Shown here: in pieces, positions 43,936 through 55,949 of the stretch | How the letters are laid out: each line of letters begins with the position of its first letter | Numbering within the stretch: position 1 is the stretch's first letter | NCBI GenBank assembly: GCA_029876055.1 | Contig: CM056877.1 | Span: 1,054,001 to 1,118,000 of the forward strand | DNA: 64,000 nucleotides | Direction: 5' to 3' | DNA from: Madurella fahalii | Lineage: Eukaryota > Ascomycota > Sordariomycetes > Sordariales | Notes under the pieces: model-generated | Told to the model about the DNA's origin: nothing | The model's input: only the letters and a program-made list of their open reading frames with translations | Database searches by the model: none | Made by a program: the position numbers and the translations under genes

Positions 43936-44952
43936 TCAAGCAAACTCCCCAAACTGTCCATCATCAAACCCCAAGTCCTGCGCAGACAACCTCTTCTGCG
44001 CCCTCACTTCCCTCGCACTCGGAGGCGGGGGTAGAAAGGCGCCGCCCCCTCCTCCAGATCCAGAACTCCCGGGCGGCGGCGGCAGCGCAAAAGAGGCCAA
44101 ACTCCTGCCCCCGTCGTCCTCCCTGTTCCCCCCAGCCCCCTTCTCATGACTGTTGCTGATCCTCCGCCCAAACCTCGTGCCCTTCAAATTCACCGTGATC
44201 GTCTCGCCCTCTTTGAGGCTCAGATCCCGCTTCTCCTCCGGCCCCTCCGCGTCCCCCGACCCCAGCCCCGTCCCGGCTCCGCCCCCGCCTTTCCGCCCCG
44301 TCCCCGTGGCCCCTCCGCCCGACGTTCCCACCCATCCCAGCGCCTTCTGTGCCTCCTGCAGCACCACCCCGAAATCGAACGCCTCGCTCCGCTCCTCAAA
44401 CCCGATTCCCAGCGTCGCCTTCTTCCCCCCCGTCGGGTCCTGCACCCGCAGCGCAAAGAACCGGCTGCTGTCGCTCGTCGGGTCCACCACGGCCGGCGAC
44501 GTGTAGGGCGCCGCGGCGAAGAGGGCGCCGGTGCTGGGGTCTTCGAGGAGGATGTCGGTTTTTAATGTGGTTGTTGTTGTTGGTGGTGGTGGTGGTGTGG
44601 CCGAGGAGTCTTCGTTGCTATTACTGTTGCTGGGGTCGGGCGTGCTGGGGGATGCGGTAGACGAGGTAAAGGAGGTCTCGAGGACGCGCAGGCGGGCGGT
44701 GAAGATGTGGCTGCGCGGGTCGGACGTCCATGAGGCGGCCGCGTAGCCCGCCTTGGTGGAGAGCGTGCCGGGCGGGATCGAGTAGACGTGTACCGGGTGG
44801 GTGACGTCTGGTGGGAACGGTTAGATTCTACGGGCTGGAGCTGCCTAGGAATAAAAAGGGCGGTGGTGCCTACGGAGAACGCGCACGATGGCGTCCGGGG
44901 GCAGGGGTTGGCCGGTGGCCGGGTCGATGGTAGAGCTTGTTAAGGGGTCCAT
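43936..44952 (-). CDS. NECAP-like adaptin-ear-binding coat protein
   Basis: A clathrin-mediated endocytosis accessory protein with a PHear domain (DUF1681) that works with the AP-2 adaptor. The ATG is at 44952 (MDPLTSSTIDPATGQPLPP). Exon 1 is 44952-44874, intron 44873-44808, exon 2 44807-43936; 316 residues. Family features: HPVHVYSIPPG, GYAAASWTSD, RFFALRVQDP and LGIGFEERSEAFDFGVVLQE. Fungal members usually have such an N-terminal domain followed by a variable glycine/proline-rich tail; here the tail is rich in Gly and Pro and ends FDDGQFGEFA. A Ser/Pro/Thr-rich insert (about 44590-44670) encoded by CCA/ACA codons interrupts the N-terminal domain. It diverges from the eIF2B alpha gene, sharing about 620 bases of promoter. 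Confidence 0.88.
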
Positions 44953-45571
44953 TGTCGACGTCGACCGCTGATTATGGGCCTGGGAGGGGAAGATGGGAAA
45001 ATTATGATTACAGAGACAGGATGTAAGGTACGAATTAAGATATACGGAGCGGCATCGGCGTGTGAACGGCCGGCTCCCGGCTGCCTAGCAGAGGATAATA
45101 AGGAGGTTCGATTCGGTGGCTGCTGCGCTGGACCGAACGACCCCGCCGTGGGCCCCGCTCCATCTGAAGAACCCCGCGGATGGTGGGGTCAAGTCCGGGC
45201 GGTGTGCCATGGCAGAAACACCTCGACGGGCCCAAAAGGGTTCAATTGAGCTTTGAGTCACAGACAGTTAACTACATGGGCATGGATAAACTACCGAAGC
45301 TTGGTTTCGGATGAAGGGCAAATTCGGTTCACTTGTCAGCAAAAACATACCTGGACTCTCCCGCTTTGAGTTTACCAGAATTCGAATAGCAGACTCTCTT
45401 GCACTGACCGTCCCCATCTCATCGACTCACCCACTACTCAAAGGAGTCGAAGTGAAGCTGTGTCAACCACCCACAATCCAGTTCACCACGTCCACTCCAG
45501 CAAGGGCCAGCTGCATGCTCTGGCGCAGCCCGTTCCCCACGTTCATAGCATCCGCCTACTTCACAATCACC
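44953..45571. promoter_or_regulatory. Divergent promoter of NECAP-like and eIF2B alpha genes
   Basis: About 620 bases between two outward-facing start codons. It presumably holds both promoters; no TATA box is obvious. Confidence 0.5.
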
Positions 45572-46743
45572 ATGTCCACAGACGGCGTATCAAAACCGGC
45601 GGCCGAGTCGTCGGCGGCGGCGGCGGCGGCGGCGGGAATGCCCATTCGAACGAATTCCGCTTCTACCTCTACTTCTACCCCATCGAAGCAACAAAATGGC
45701 TCCTTCGAGTTAGCATCACCCGGGCTCCCTACTCAGCCAACGCCCGCTCTGGCTAACATAGCTCTAGCATCGTCCAGACCTACCGCGAGCTGCTCAATTC
45801 AGACCGCGACATCACCATGCCCGTAGCAGCCATCGAGTCGCTGATCGAGGTCCTCCGCAACACGCCGGCGTCGACAGCGATGGAAACAGTCGAGATCGTC
45901 AAGAAGGAAAAGGCCAAGCTCCTCGCGTCGGCGCCCAACCCGCTCCCGCTCCTCGCCGGGGCCGACCTGTTCGAGCAGTACCTGCTGCGCTCGCTTAGAG
46001 GGCAGCCGGCAGGGGGCGGCTCGTCAGACCGGGTCCTCTCGTTCGACGAGACGCGCCAGCACCTGCTGGACAACCGGCAGCTCTTCGCGCAGCGCGCCAA
46101 GGCGGCGCGCGACAACATCGCCGTCTGGGGCAGCCGGTACGTGTCGGACGGGCACATCGTGCTGACGGCGGGCGGCTCGCGCACCGTGACCAAGATCCTG
46201 CTCCGCGCGGCGTCGGACCCGGGCAAGCACTTCAAGGTCATGTACGTGGTGGACGGGCGCAACGCGCGCAGCGACCGGGCCGTGGCGCAGCTGCGCGAGG
46301 CCGGGGTCGAGGTCGAGACGCTCTCGCCGCACAAGGTGGCCTACGTGCTGGGCAACCAAAAGGCCATCAACCTGGTTCTGGTCGGCAGCGAGGTGGTCAT
46401 GCAGAACGGCGGCATCATCTCGGGCATGGGCACCGCCCAGCTCGCCCACCTGACCAAGACGGTCAAGGGCGGCATCAAGCGCTTCTACGTCGCCGCCGAG
46501 ACCCACAAGATCTGCCGCAAGACCCCCGTCGCCTACCCCATGGTCAACCGCGTCGGCGTCCACCAGAGGGACATTAGCAAGTTTGACAATGTCGGCGCCG
46601 TCGATGCCGACAGCGTCGCCGGCATGCTCGCCGAGACCGACGAGGTGGATTATACCGACCCGGAGCTCATCGACGGCATCATCACCGAGCAGGGCGTCAA
46701 GATGACGTCGCAGATTTGGGAGATGGTGGATGATTATATCTGA
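45572..46743 (+). CDS. GCN3: Translation initiation factor eIF2B subunit alpha
   Basis: The regulatory alpha subunit of eIF2B, the guanine exchange factor for eIF2; it senses phosphorylated eIF2 alpha under stress. The ATG at 45572 gives MSTDGVSKPAAESS. Exon 1 is 45572-45708, the intron 45709-45767, exon 2 45768-46743; 370 residues. Two AGs are possible at the 3' site (45761 and 45767). The second leaves ten bases after the branch site and gives the family-like FDIVQTYREL, so it is preferred; both keep frame. The Rossmann-like domain carries ILTAGG-type features (IVLTAGGSRTVTKILL, VMYVVDGRNARSDR, VGSEVVMQNGGIIS, YVAAETHKICRKTP) and ends with IWEMVDDYI. A poly-alanine run from GCG repeats lies near the N-terminus. 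Length is slightly above the yeast protein because of this N-terminal extension. Confidence 0.93.
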
Positions 46744-47260
46744 GAAGAGGTTGGCAGAAAAAAGATTTTTTTTTTTTTTTTCCGATTTCTTTTCTAAAGT
46801 ATTTTTGTTGATAAACCGTGGAGTACTCGCTTCCGGGTAATGCTTGAGCGGATCTGCGGTGAGCAGCTACTCCCCTTGCTCTCCCCGATCGGGTATACGT
46901 CAGACGATACGGAGCATGATCAGGCGTTCTAGGCTACGGGGAGAGGCGGGTCTTAAAGGGTTGGCCGGACTTGGGGTGGCGGCCATGTATTTCACTAGAG
47001 CGGTAGTCATGATGTGTGGCATTTGCCTGACGTGTTATAGCGTGTACACGCTAGGTGCTGCAAGATTCCGCACATTAATCGTTTGTGCTAATCGTCTGCT
47101 ACCTAATCATGGCCAGGGGTAACGCTCCCGAAAAGCTGCCCTCCCACAAATAGTCATGCAAGTCAATGCGATATGCGTTCTCTCAAGCCATGGACAGACA
47201 AAACGCTGGAATTCTTCCTGCACTGGCAAAACAAGCGTCATCATCACAGCGAAGTGGTTT
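46744..47260. other. Convergent 3' spacer, no gene
   Basis: About 0.5 kb between the stops of eIF2B alpha and egt1. A run of 16 T at about 46766-46781 may mark the 3' end of the eIF2B alpha transcript. Otherwise nothing is seen. Confidence 0.55.
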
Positions 47261-50200
47261 CTACTCGGCATCGCGGACCAGACGGGCACCCACCCAGGCG
47301 TAGGGGTAGTTCCGCTGGTACCAGTTGACACTATCGTTTTTTTCATGTCAGCACAAGCCAGCCCTTTGCTCGTCCAAGGGATGTATGTCCTTGAGAACAG
47401 AGTCCTGTAGAGTGAGAGGTGGGGGACGGGGGTGTTACTGGAGAGGGAGAGCAACGCTTACAAAGTCTTGCGCCCCGCAATTCGCGGGTGTGTGGCCCAC
47501 GACCCGCCCAGCACGATATTGTGCTTCTCGTCGAAGAAGTCGGCCGTGTACCCAGGGTATAGCGCCATGGGCTCGAAGCCGTCCCACGGGCGCAGCACAG
47601 AGCTGGTCCACTCCCACACGCCGCCCATCTCGGACTGCCCGGCTAGAGAGTTACCTTTGCCGGTGACAGGCATTGGGTGCCAGTGCTGGAACCCAACGTT
47701 GGCGCCATCGAGGTCGATGAAGATGTCGGGTTTGGTCTCTCCTTCGTCCTCGTTACCGACATCCGAGGCAGACGAGGAGCCCATGGGCGGCGGTGTGGCA
47801 GGGGGTGAAATTTCGACGCCGTTATTGCAGAGGTGGCTGGGATCTGAATGAGTTCAAGATTTTGGAAAAGGGGTATGGCCCTTGTCTCACCCGTTAACCG
47901 CGGGAACCGTCTTCCCGAGCTGCTTCTCTACCTCCTTCTTCTTTGACACTTCCACATGAGCATAGATGCTCCGTGCTTCTTCAAACGTGGGAATGCGCCC
48001 TCCCATCCACGCGGCGCAGCCCGCCAGTTCGTTATACGAGGCAAACACAGGCCAGTCAAGTGCGTGCTTCAGGGGAACCAGCCCGTAAACTGTCCGCACG
48101 GCTTTGCCTTCGACGAAAGAGGCGGGGAGGGCGGCAGTGGCATCGTGAGTGAGACCGTTTGTGCCATTCCTGATACAATCGCTGGCATCATTAGTAGCCC
48201 CGGCGCCCCCATCAACTGCTTCCTCAGAGGTCCCTGGTGCTAGTGCCCAAGAGGCAGGGATCTTGGCAGTGTGCGTATTGTACATGTATTGTGCGTACTG
48301 GATGCATTAGGACTACGGCACTGAGTACCAGGGCCTCTAGGCTTACCTCTTCGTTGCTGATGGGTCGTCCTTGAGCTTGGAACGCATGGACCTTCGCATA
48401 TCTGACGGGCTTCTCGTTGTCCCTATCACGGGTCAACCACGGTCAAGCGGGGTTTTGCCAAGCGGAGGTTGGGAATTACCAGCCAAAATGAACATCGGCG
48501 GTCCCATCTTCGGGATCATCCAGCCCAATCGTGATATCCCGGGCAGGAATATCGAACCATTCGTTCGGGACCCTCTCAGCACGGGCCTTGGCAGCAAGCT
48601 TCTCGAAATCTGGTATGGGGGCGTGGCGCGGCGGTTGTGTCTTGTCACTTTGAAGCATCATGTACAGAAGCGTCTCGATGTGCATGAGCTCGTGCTCGAA
48701 GCCGATCCAGATGGCCCGGCCCACATGGCGTGCGAGTTTGTCGAACTCGTTTGCATATAGTTGCCGCACCCGGGATCGTACCCTGTCCTGGTAGGCTAGA
48801 ATGTCATCTACGGGAGGCCATTCGTCAGGGATCTCCGAGTGCGCATGGCACAACTCAGGATTGTCAACATCGGGGTCGATGCCCCTTTCGAAGATGTTGT
48901 GGTAGTGGGCCGGTTCCGTTGGAGGCTCCTTGGTCGCCTTGCTCAGCTGGATGTCAAGGAAGGTGGGGATATGGCCCAGATAGAAGATGCATGCGTTGCG
49001 GAGCTTGATGGGTTTCTCAAGCAGCTCCTGCCGAGGTAGCATCTCTTGTGTGACAACATCCCAGGCTGCCCACTGCGCCTCCCAGTCCTCGAGAGAGGGC
49101 AACGTGCCGCGGGCAAACACAGAGGGAATCAGGCTGAATGGCATTTTCGGTTTGACGAGCATATGGAGGCCTGCACAGTGCCACCAGTCAGTTAGACGCG
49201 GCCGCTGTAGTTTGTATAATTGGGGGAGGGGGAGGGGGGGGGGGTCGTCTCAGAGCTGGTGTACGGTTGTGACCCCGCAGCTCGACACCACCAACCAACC
49301 CAGTGGCGGCAGACGTGCAGGACTCGCTCATCTGAGCTGGTTCACCACGCCCATGGGCCGTTGGACTGGCCCCACATGCCAGGAAAGCGTGGGGTATACC
49401 GGGAAACTTGATCGAGGTGGTGTAATCCCTGCATTCCGCGCGCGGAAGCAAAGTATAAATCCACTCACCATATTCATCCCGGTGCCTCCACTGGTCCAGC
49501 TCGGCCATAGCCGCGCCATCCCAAAGTTCTCTTGCCTCGTCTGGGGAGTACTTTAGGCTCTGCTCCACCTGGATCCGATCGTGCGGTCGAATCAGCTCGC
49601 CCAAGACCGTGGTGTCACGCAGAGGGGAGTAGAAGGCCTGGTGCCGCCCTCCCTCATCATCGTACACGTACTCGCCAATGACCCTCCATTCCGACTCGAT
49701 GAAGGCCGTTTCTTCAAGGACTTTGTTGGCGTTGCGAAGGCCGTTGAGAATGAACCTGCACCTTTGTCAGCATCACCCCACATGCACATCTGCACATCTT
49801 CGCATGACCGGCGGGGCATACTCATGAGTCAAGCCCTCCTTATCTATTATGGTGAGGGGCTGGTGTCAGTACAGCTACGAGACCGGGTGTGGTAACACAC
49901 GTACCATTATAGGCGTGGCTAACCCGCCGTCAATATACAGTGCATCCAAGAGAGGGCGGCGCGGATGGGGCCCGGCACTTACTAGACTCTAGCGGGATCA
50001 TCGCAAGCGTCCAGTCCAATCAACATGGTGTCGCCAGGAGCAAGGACATCGGCGAAAGCCTTGAGGAAGGCAGCGGCCTCCCTCCGATCGAAGTTGCCTA
50101 ACACACCATGCGGTCAGGACGTGCTGCTTCACGGTGGGTAGAAGCCACCCACCAACGCTCGAGCCGAGGCTCAGGATACACTTGTGCCTGCTGGCATTGG

Positions 50201-50887
50201 ATGAACCCTTGAGCCATTCCCGCCCATCATCATACGTCCCAAGCAGGCCATGGGCGCGGACGTGCTTGTAGGTGGGGAGCTGGGCCAGCGTTCGTTCGAG
50301 TTCCTGCTGAGAGAGATCCAATGCGTAGTAGTCGACGCTTTTGCCAGCGGCTTCAAGAGCCCGCAGAAGCAGGTTGACCTTTCGAAGGTTGCTAGATAGA
50401 AACGCACCAGGTCAGTCTGGAGGTGATCAGAAGAAAAGGGACTCCCGTTTCCGGCTTGGGGCGTCAACTGACCCGCTGCCAAGCTCGATAACCATAGCCC
50501 CAGAGGGGATGTGCTCGACAATGTTGACGGCGAACGACTCAAGCACTTCGATCTCGTCGTTGGTCAAGTAGTACTCCTTCAAGTACGTGATCTGTAATCG
50601 GTTAGCGCGCCGCAAAGCTGCAGTAAGACTCGGAAAGGGCTCACCTTCTCGAACAACTGCAGGCCTCTCTCGTCGTAGAGGAGAAGGGTGGGGAGCTTTC
50701 TGGGACCGTCCCTGTTGCAGAACAAGGAGAGCACCTCGGACTTTAGATTAGCCTCAACGGCTGCGCAGCGTATGTCGATTATGTCGAGCTGCTGTGGCAC
50801 GGCCGTTTGGAGCTTGGGCAGCCCCTTGGGCCCGAGGCCGGTGAATGCACGCTGCGGCATCGCGTTTGCTTGTTCGCAGCCAGGCAT
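47261..50887 (-). CDS. egt1: Ergothioneine biosynthesis enzyme Egt1
   Basis: A fused enzyme that trimethylates histidine to hercynine and then adds cysteine sulfoxide-wise at the imidazole. Order: SAM methyltransferase (VIELGSGNLRKVN, HGLLGTYDDGREWL), DinB-like iron-binding domain (HAHSEIPDEWPP, HELMHIE with an HxxxHxE pattern), and an FGE-sulfatase-type domain (GGVWEWTSSV, VLGGSWATHPRIAGRK, WVGARLVRD). Twelve exons: 50887-50645, 50591-50473, 50391-50153, 50097-49983, 49918-49905, 49843-49822, 49755-49469, 49170-48480, 48422-48347, 48297-47891, 47836-47462, 47330-47261. That makes 885 residues, or 876 from the next Met at 50860; another ATG lies at 50908. Exons 5 and 6 have only 14 and 22 nt. 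The intron 49468-49171 is long (298 nt) and holds a G-rich tract. Every junction restores frame. Confidence 0.94.
49222..49244. repeat. G-rich tract inside an egt1 intron
   Basis: A run of G blocks on the plus strand, C-rich in the transcript, within the longest egt1 intron. Confidence 0.8.
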
Positions 50888-53309
50888 ATTTTGTTCCAGG
50901 TGAATCAAGAATAGGCTTTCAGACAGTGCTAGAAGCTTGGAGCTCTAGGGACGGAAATCAACCGAGAAAACTGGTATCTGTATGTAGTTATACCTGGTAG
51001 GTAGCTGATGCGTTTCCGACCCCAGGACCGGGATGCAGGACAAAAGATGGAACGGGATCCAGATAATTGGACCAGGGGCGGAGTGACCTGGCGGGCAAGT
51101 ATCATCGCGTTGCCATTGAGAAGGCTAATATGCCGTAGCTGGCCAACCCATGGGCCCAATTGCTTACTTGGATTAATAAGGTGTGCCGTTGCAAGTAGCG
51201 TGACCATCACGCTCCCAGTCGACGACGGCTTCCCAGGCTGATTCGCCGTCGACCGCCAACCTGCCAACCAGGCACTAACAGGCCAACAGCAGGACGCCAT
51301 CGAGGCCCGGGCCATGGGATGGAAGCTCTGGAAGGCCCCGCGGAAACGGCGTACTGGGTCGGCCAGTTCCGCGGCATTCCGGAAGCGGCTGCTTGAGCAG
51401 CTGCTAGCAGCACTGTGTACTCTACAGTACTAGAGCGGTGTACTATTCCCCGAAATCATCCGTCCGCCAGGCGCCCCGTGGGTGGCGTCCCGGGTTTGCC
51501 TCGACTAGAAGCCCGTCTGCAGCAGGTACTGAGGGAGCTGCGCTAAGAACGACGGAATCGTTTTGTCATGGAATGACGCGGGCGCCACCTCGTGCTGGCG
51601 AGAGTGGGAGTTGACGATGCAAGGAACAAATCACAAGACAGGATCATCGTGCAGCAGCCGCGCGCCCCACGCCCGGCTCAAGACTGGCGGGGGAGGTTAG
51701 CAGCGTTTCATGCATGGCGCGTTATGTCGTGTCCCCGAAAGGGCGAAAGGTACAGGTTAGCTGGGGTTAGAGCAACCTAACGAGCGTCCTTGGTTGGCGG
51801 ATCGCGATGCCATGTCTACCCTGGAAACTCCAGGTTTTGGCAGCAGGAACAAGCAGATGGGAAAGACCCACCGATATCGTCATCGTCCGCAGTTGCTGTT
51901 GCCCGGCACTGCACCTGCAACATGGGATCAGGGGAGAGCTTGCCCGGATGGCATCCAGTGGGAGCCCGCCCCGGGCCCGTGAATTTGCAGGCTTCGGATC
52001 AATTCCAGCGCCTTGCTGTGACAGGCAAAGCCAATGGCGCGACACTGATGATGACTGAGCGACCCCTCCAATCTACCCCTCTCGGTTCTCGGGACACCCC
52101 ACCTTGCCATCGAGATACATACCAGATCGATTTGGATGGTCCACAACTCGCTCAGAAGGCCCTTCTGGCAAGGACGGCATGCAGCCGCAGCCGGTGAATG
52201 ACCTTGTGGCAACGCATGCATATACTGCATGTAGGTAGTGTATCACACAACATCCGATCGCAGAGCTTCTCGACGACAATGCTGGTTCGTCTCTTGGACA
52301 GCAAAATTGTAGCGTTCCCCGAGGAAGCTAGATGGTATTATCTGGCCTGCAATTTCGTATCGCTCAAGCAGGTGCTTGAAGTCGGTCAAACAATCACCGA
52401 CGTCATCTGGTTCGGGTGGGGCAGAGCACAAGCCCGCCCTTGGCTTGGTTGGCTAGCGCGAACCGATGAGGAGACCCTGGTTCAACCCCACGCGCAGAAA
52501 TTGCCCGGGGGTCGCTATCGTGCCATGACAGGTCTCTCATTGGTTGCTGTGTCTAGTGAATGGACGGGAATCGACCCTCTGTCCCGATCTACCTCGGTGG
52601 CTTACCCCAGGGACTGACGAAAAAAATAAAATAAAATAAAATAAAATTAATAAATAAAAAAAACAAAAAGGAAAAGAAAGGAAAAGCCCTTCACCCTGAT
52701 GTACCTCTCATGGGAAACCCGGACAACCCGGGCTTGGTGCCAAGCGTTTATGGATCAAGGCCGCGTTCCTCATCGGTCTTGTGCCCGCACGGGCCCCGTC
52801 CCAACCGAACCGGCGGGCTCGCGCAGCTGCCGGGGCGGAAGAGATGAACGAATCATCCGGGGCACGCGGCCGCTGATTCGCCGGTCGGAAGCAGCTCTTG
52901 GCCAGGCAGCCGGCAAGCCGAGAAACTCCCCTGCAAAGATCGTCCTCTGCCAAGCATCGACATGTCAAAACCAGTCATCCGGCGAGCGCCTGGTGAGGCG
53001 GGAGAAGCGGTTCACCTCAGCATGCACAGGAAAGTTTGAATCGGCTCAGGTTACGCCGTCGAGCATGGCAGCCTACTCCTACTGCTCCTCTATGCAGTCA
53101 TCATGCAAACAGAATCACACCGCGCCTAGAGTCCCGTAGAGAAGTGGCAGCTAATTCGAGTCCAATACCTACCCACAAGTGCGAGTAGTGTAAAGATAAT
53201 TAATAATATAACCCGGAGAGATTCGCCTCTCTTCATGTTAGGTCGATTGTTTCTATTCCAGCGCCTTGCGAACACCCAATACAAGTAGCACACTCGATCC
53301 ACTACCATC
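50888..53309. other. 2.4 kb region without a recognisable gene
   Basis: The first few hundred bases are presumably the egt1 promoter and the last few hundred the promoter of the GFA-domain gene. Between them, frames of up to about 140 codons (for example plus strand 51790-52197 and 52198-52617) have no known motif and no consistent splice structure. An A-rich AAAAT-type repeat lies at about 52619-52668. No transposon ends or RNA gene are seen. Confidence 0.5.
52619..52668. repeat. AAAAT-type microsatellite
   Basis: Repeated AAAAT/AAATA units followed by an A-rich tail. Confidence 0.85.
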
Positions 53310-54433
53310 ATGTCCGACACAGAGAAGCCGACTAAAAAGTACCGCGGCAACTGCCACTGCACCGCCTTCGTCTTCGAGATTGAGCTGCCCGAGATCAAGT
53401 CGGCGCGCGAGTGCTCCTGTAGCATATGCGTCAAGAAGGGTTATATGTGGGTGATCACGGAGAACCGCCCAACCATCGTCAGGGGTGAGGATGCACTTGT
53501 CAGCTACCAATTCGCTTCCAAGACGATGGAGCATCACGTGAGTCGTCGCCGCAACCCCTGGGGCATGGTATTGTCCGGGACGCCCGGCGCGCTGACTGCA
53601 TCATGGCCAGTTTTGCTCCAACTGCGGGACTGCCGTCATGGGTAAGGCCCCTATGGGCGTGGGGATAAACGTGAGTATCTGGCAGACATCTGAGGAGGCG
53701 CCCGCCCGGCAACTGACGTCCCTGGTCTAGGTCCGAGCCCTTCAAGATGTCGACATCTGGGCCCTGGAGATCGAAGCGTGTGTGCCCCTCCCCCTCGTCA
53801 CCGCTGTAGGCCGAGTTATAAATGTGCGGCTAACCCGGTTCAGATACAACGGTGAGACGCGGGAACCGCAGTACGTGCCGCCCGCCTTCTCAGGTCCCGA
53901 GCCCAACCCTGCCGGGTTCGACGAAGGCAAGACTTACCACGGAAGCTGCCATTGTGGAGCCGTAACAGCCGCAATCAAGGTCAAGGAGCCATTCGAGGAT
54001 GGCGCCTACAAGGGGCCTATTGCCGAGTGCAATTGCAGCATCTGCCGGCGGGTACGTGCCCATCTTCTCCCCATACCTAGAAATACCCGCAGATCCGCTA
54101 AACCAGTTCCAGGGCGGATACATCTGGGTCTATCCCCTTAAGGACCAGATCTCCATCCAAGGCAGCGAGAACCTCACCTACTATGTCTACGGGACGCGCG
54201 TCGCGCGCCTCGCAATATGCAAGACGTGCGGCGTGCATATCTACATAGATCTGAATCCGCTCACAGACGAGGAGATTGCCGAGCTCCCCGAGGCAGTCCG
54301 TACCAATAGGTCCCGTCAGATTGACTTGCGGCCATTCAACCTGCGGGTGTTGAATGACTTGAACTTGGGGAGCGTAAAAACGGCGCGGCTTGACGGATGG
54401 AACGAGCGTCAGCCGGCGTACGTGAATCCGTAG
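53310..54433 (+). CDS. Tandem GFA/CENP-V domain protein
   Basis: Two zinc-binding GFA (glutathione-dependent formaldehyde-activating enzyme-like) domains in one 287-residue protein. Exons: 53310-53537, 53611-53670, 53731-53777, 53844-54051 and 54113-54433; introns of 73, 60, 66 and 61 nt. Domain 1 has GNCHCTAF, CSCSICVKKG and FCSNCGT; domain 2 has GSCHCGAV, CNCSICRRGG and CKTCGVHIY. Both keep the full set of zinc cysteines, so both may fold. The third junction gives EAYNGETREP; a slightly different donor there cannot be excluded. The family is common in fungi and bacteria, and true formaldehyde activity has been questioned, so the reaction is unknown. No neighbour suggests a pathway. Confidence 0.88.
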
Positions 54434-54610
54434 GAGAATTTGGGCACCGGTGATGAAAAAGGGACGAATACAAAACAACAATCGCCACTCTACCGGATCA
54501 TAACAACAATCACCACTCTACCAGATAGCAAAAAGCAATCTCAGTACTCTCCCGCTGATGTAATATGATGGCACAAACCAATCTCACAAAACCCCGCCAC
54601 GTGTGGCCTC

Positions 54611-55722
54611 CTATTCCAGCTCATCCCTCCAAGGGATCGAGTCCTGGGCGCCCGCCCTCTCAACCGTCTTCGCCGCAGCCTTGTTCGCCTTCCTCACCGC
54701 CGCCTCGATGTCAAACTCCCCCCCTTTCTTCCCTACCGCGTCCAGCGCATACCTCCCAACAAAAGTATCCCCCGCCGCCGTGGTATCAACCACATTTGCC
54801 TTCTCCGCGGGGACCAATCCCTTCCTCCCGTCCTCGCTCATAAAGTACACCCCTCTGCCCCCAAGCGTGACAATCACGTTCCTCACCCCCCTCTTGACAA
54901 ACCCCTCAGAAACCCTCTCCAGGCCTTCCTCGGTATCCAGCACCCTCTCGTCCACCTCCCCCAAAATCGCCGCCTCCGTCTCGTTCACCACAAGGTGCGC
55001 CAAGCCCTCGTACGCGTCCGGCGGCAACGTCCTCGCCGGCGCTGGGTTGAGGAGCACGTCGACGCCCGCCGCCCGGGCGGCCTTGAGCGCGGCGAGCACC
55101 GTGTCGAGGGGGATCTCGAGCTGCATGATGAGCAGGTCAGGGAGGCGGGGTTGGGCGGCGGCGGCGGCGGCGGCGGCGGCGGCCTTGTGGTTAGGGCCGG
55201 GCAGCAGGCGGTCGAGGGTGGCGAAGTCGGCCGGGTGGAGCGCGTGGTTGGCGCCGGGGCTCAGGACGATGCGGTTCTCGCCCGTGGGGCGGTCGACGAT
55301 GATGAGGGCCACGCCCGTCTTGGTCGACCCCCCCCGCGCCTCCGTCACCCCGGACACGTCCACCCCGTGCCGCGCCAGGTTGCCTCGCAGCTGCGCCCCG
55401 TACCCGTCCGCGCCCACGCACCCCACCATCGACACGTGCGCCGTCGCCGTCGCCGCCTCCGTGTCCCAGTTCGCGTAGCACACCGCCGACGAGCGCTCCT
55501 CCCCGCCCCCGCTCCCACCATGGGACGAGGACGAGGCAGAGGACGGCCGGTCCCGCGAGAGCTTGGCGCACGCCACGGCCTGGTTGGCCCCCTTCCCCCC
55601 GGGGACGTGGCGAACGCGTCGGCCGTCAGCGTCTCGCCCGGCAGCGGGTGGTGGGGCACGTAGGCCACTAGGTCCATGTTGAGGGAACCGAGGACGGTGA
55701 TGTGGGGTATTTCTGATGCCAT
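54611..55722 (-). CDS. Ribokinase, reading frame broken in a G-run
   Basis: A PfkB-family kinase that phosphorylates D-ribose at O5 for entry into the pentose phosphate pathway. From the ATG at 55722 (MASEIPHITVLGSLNMDLVAYVP) the frame gives the substrate-site region HPLPGETLTADAF. Near 55595-55604 the frame needs one extra base to reach the conserved GGKGANQAVACAKLS and the rest of the protein. That part includes SMVGCVGADGYG, STKTGVALIIVD, NPAPARTLPPDAY, NETEAAILG and the anion-hole and catalytic motif DTTAAGDTFVGRYALD, ending at 54611. The break lies in a stretch of C and G runs, so a missing base in the assembly is the likeliest cause; a true frameshift would end the protein early. No intron can explain it. 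An alanine run (GCG repeats, about 55156-55182) interrupts the middle. Confidence 0.8.
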
Positions 55723-55871
55723 TTTCCGTATTTTTGTTAAATCTGGGATCTGTAGGTTGGTTTCTTCGTATACGTGAGAGAATGAACAATGTGAATGTGA
55801 TGATGACGATGCTTGGAGAATGTTGCCGTGTCAGTAAACGTCGAAAAGCCTTGTTCTTCGTCTCAAAGTGA

Positions 55872-55949
<78 letters not shown>

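Noticed and set aside
45040..45125. Possible tRNA, because a GGTTCGATTC box-B-like string occurs near 45105
   Set aside because: No matching A box or cloverleaf stems could be drawn around it.
52198..52617. 139-codon plus-strand frame
   Set aside because: No recognisable motif and no support from flanking signals; kept only as part of the unexplained region.
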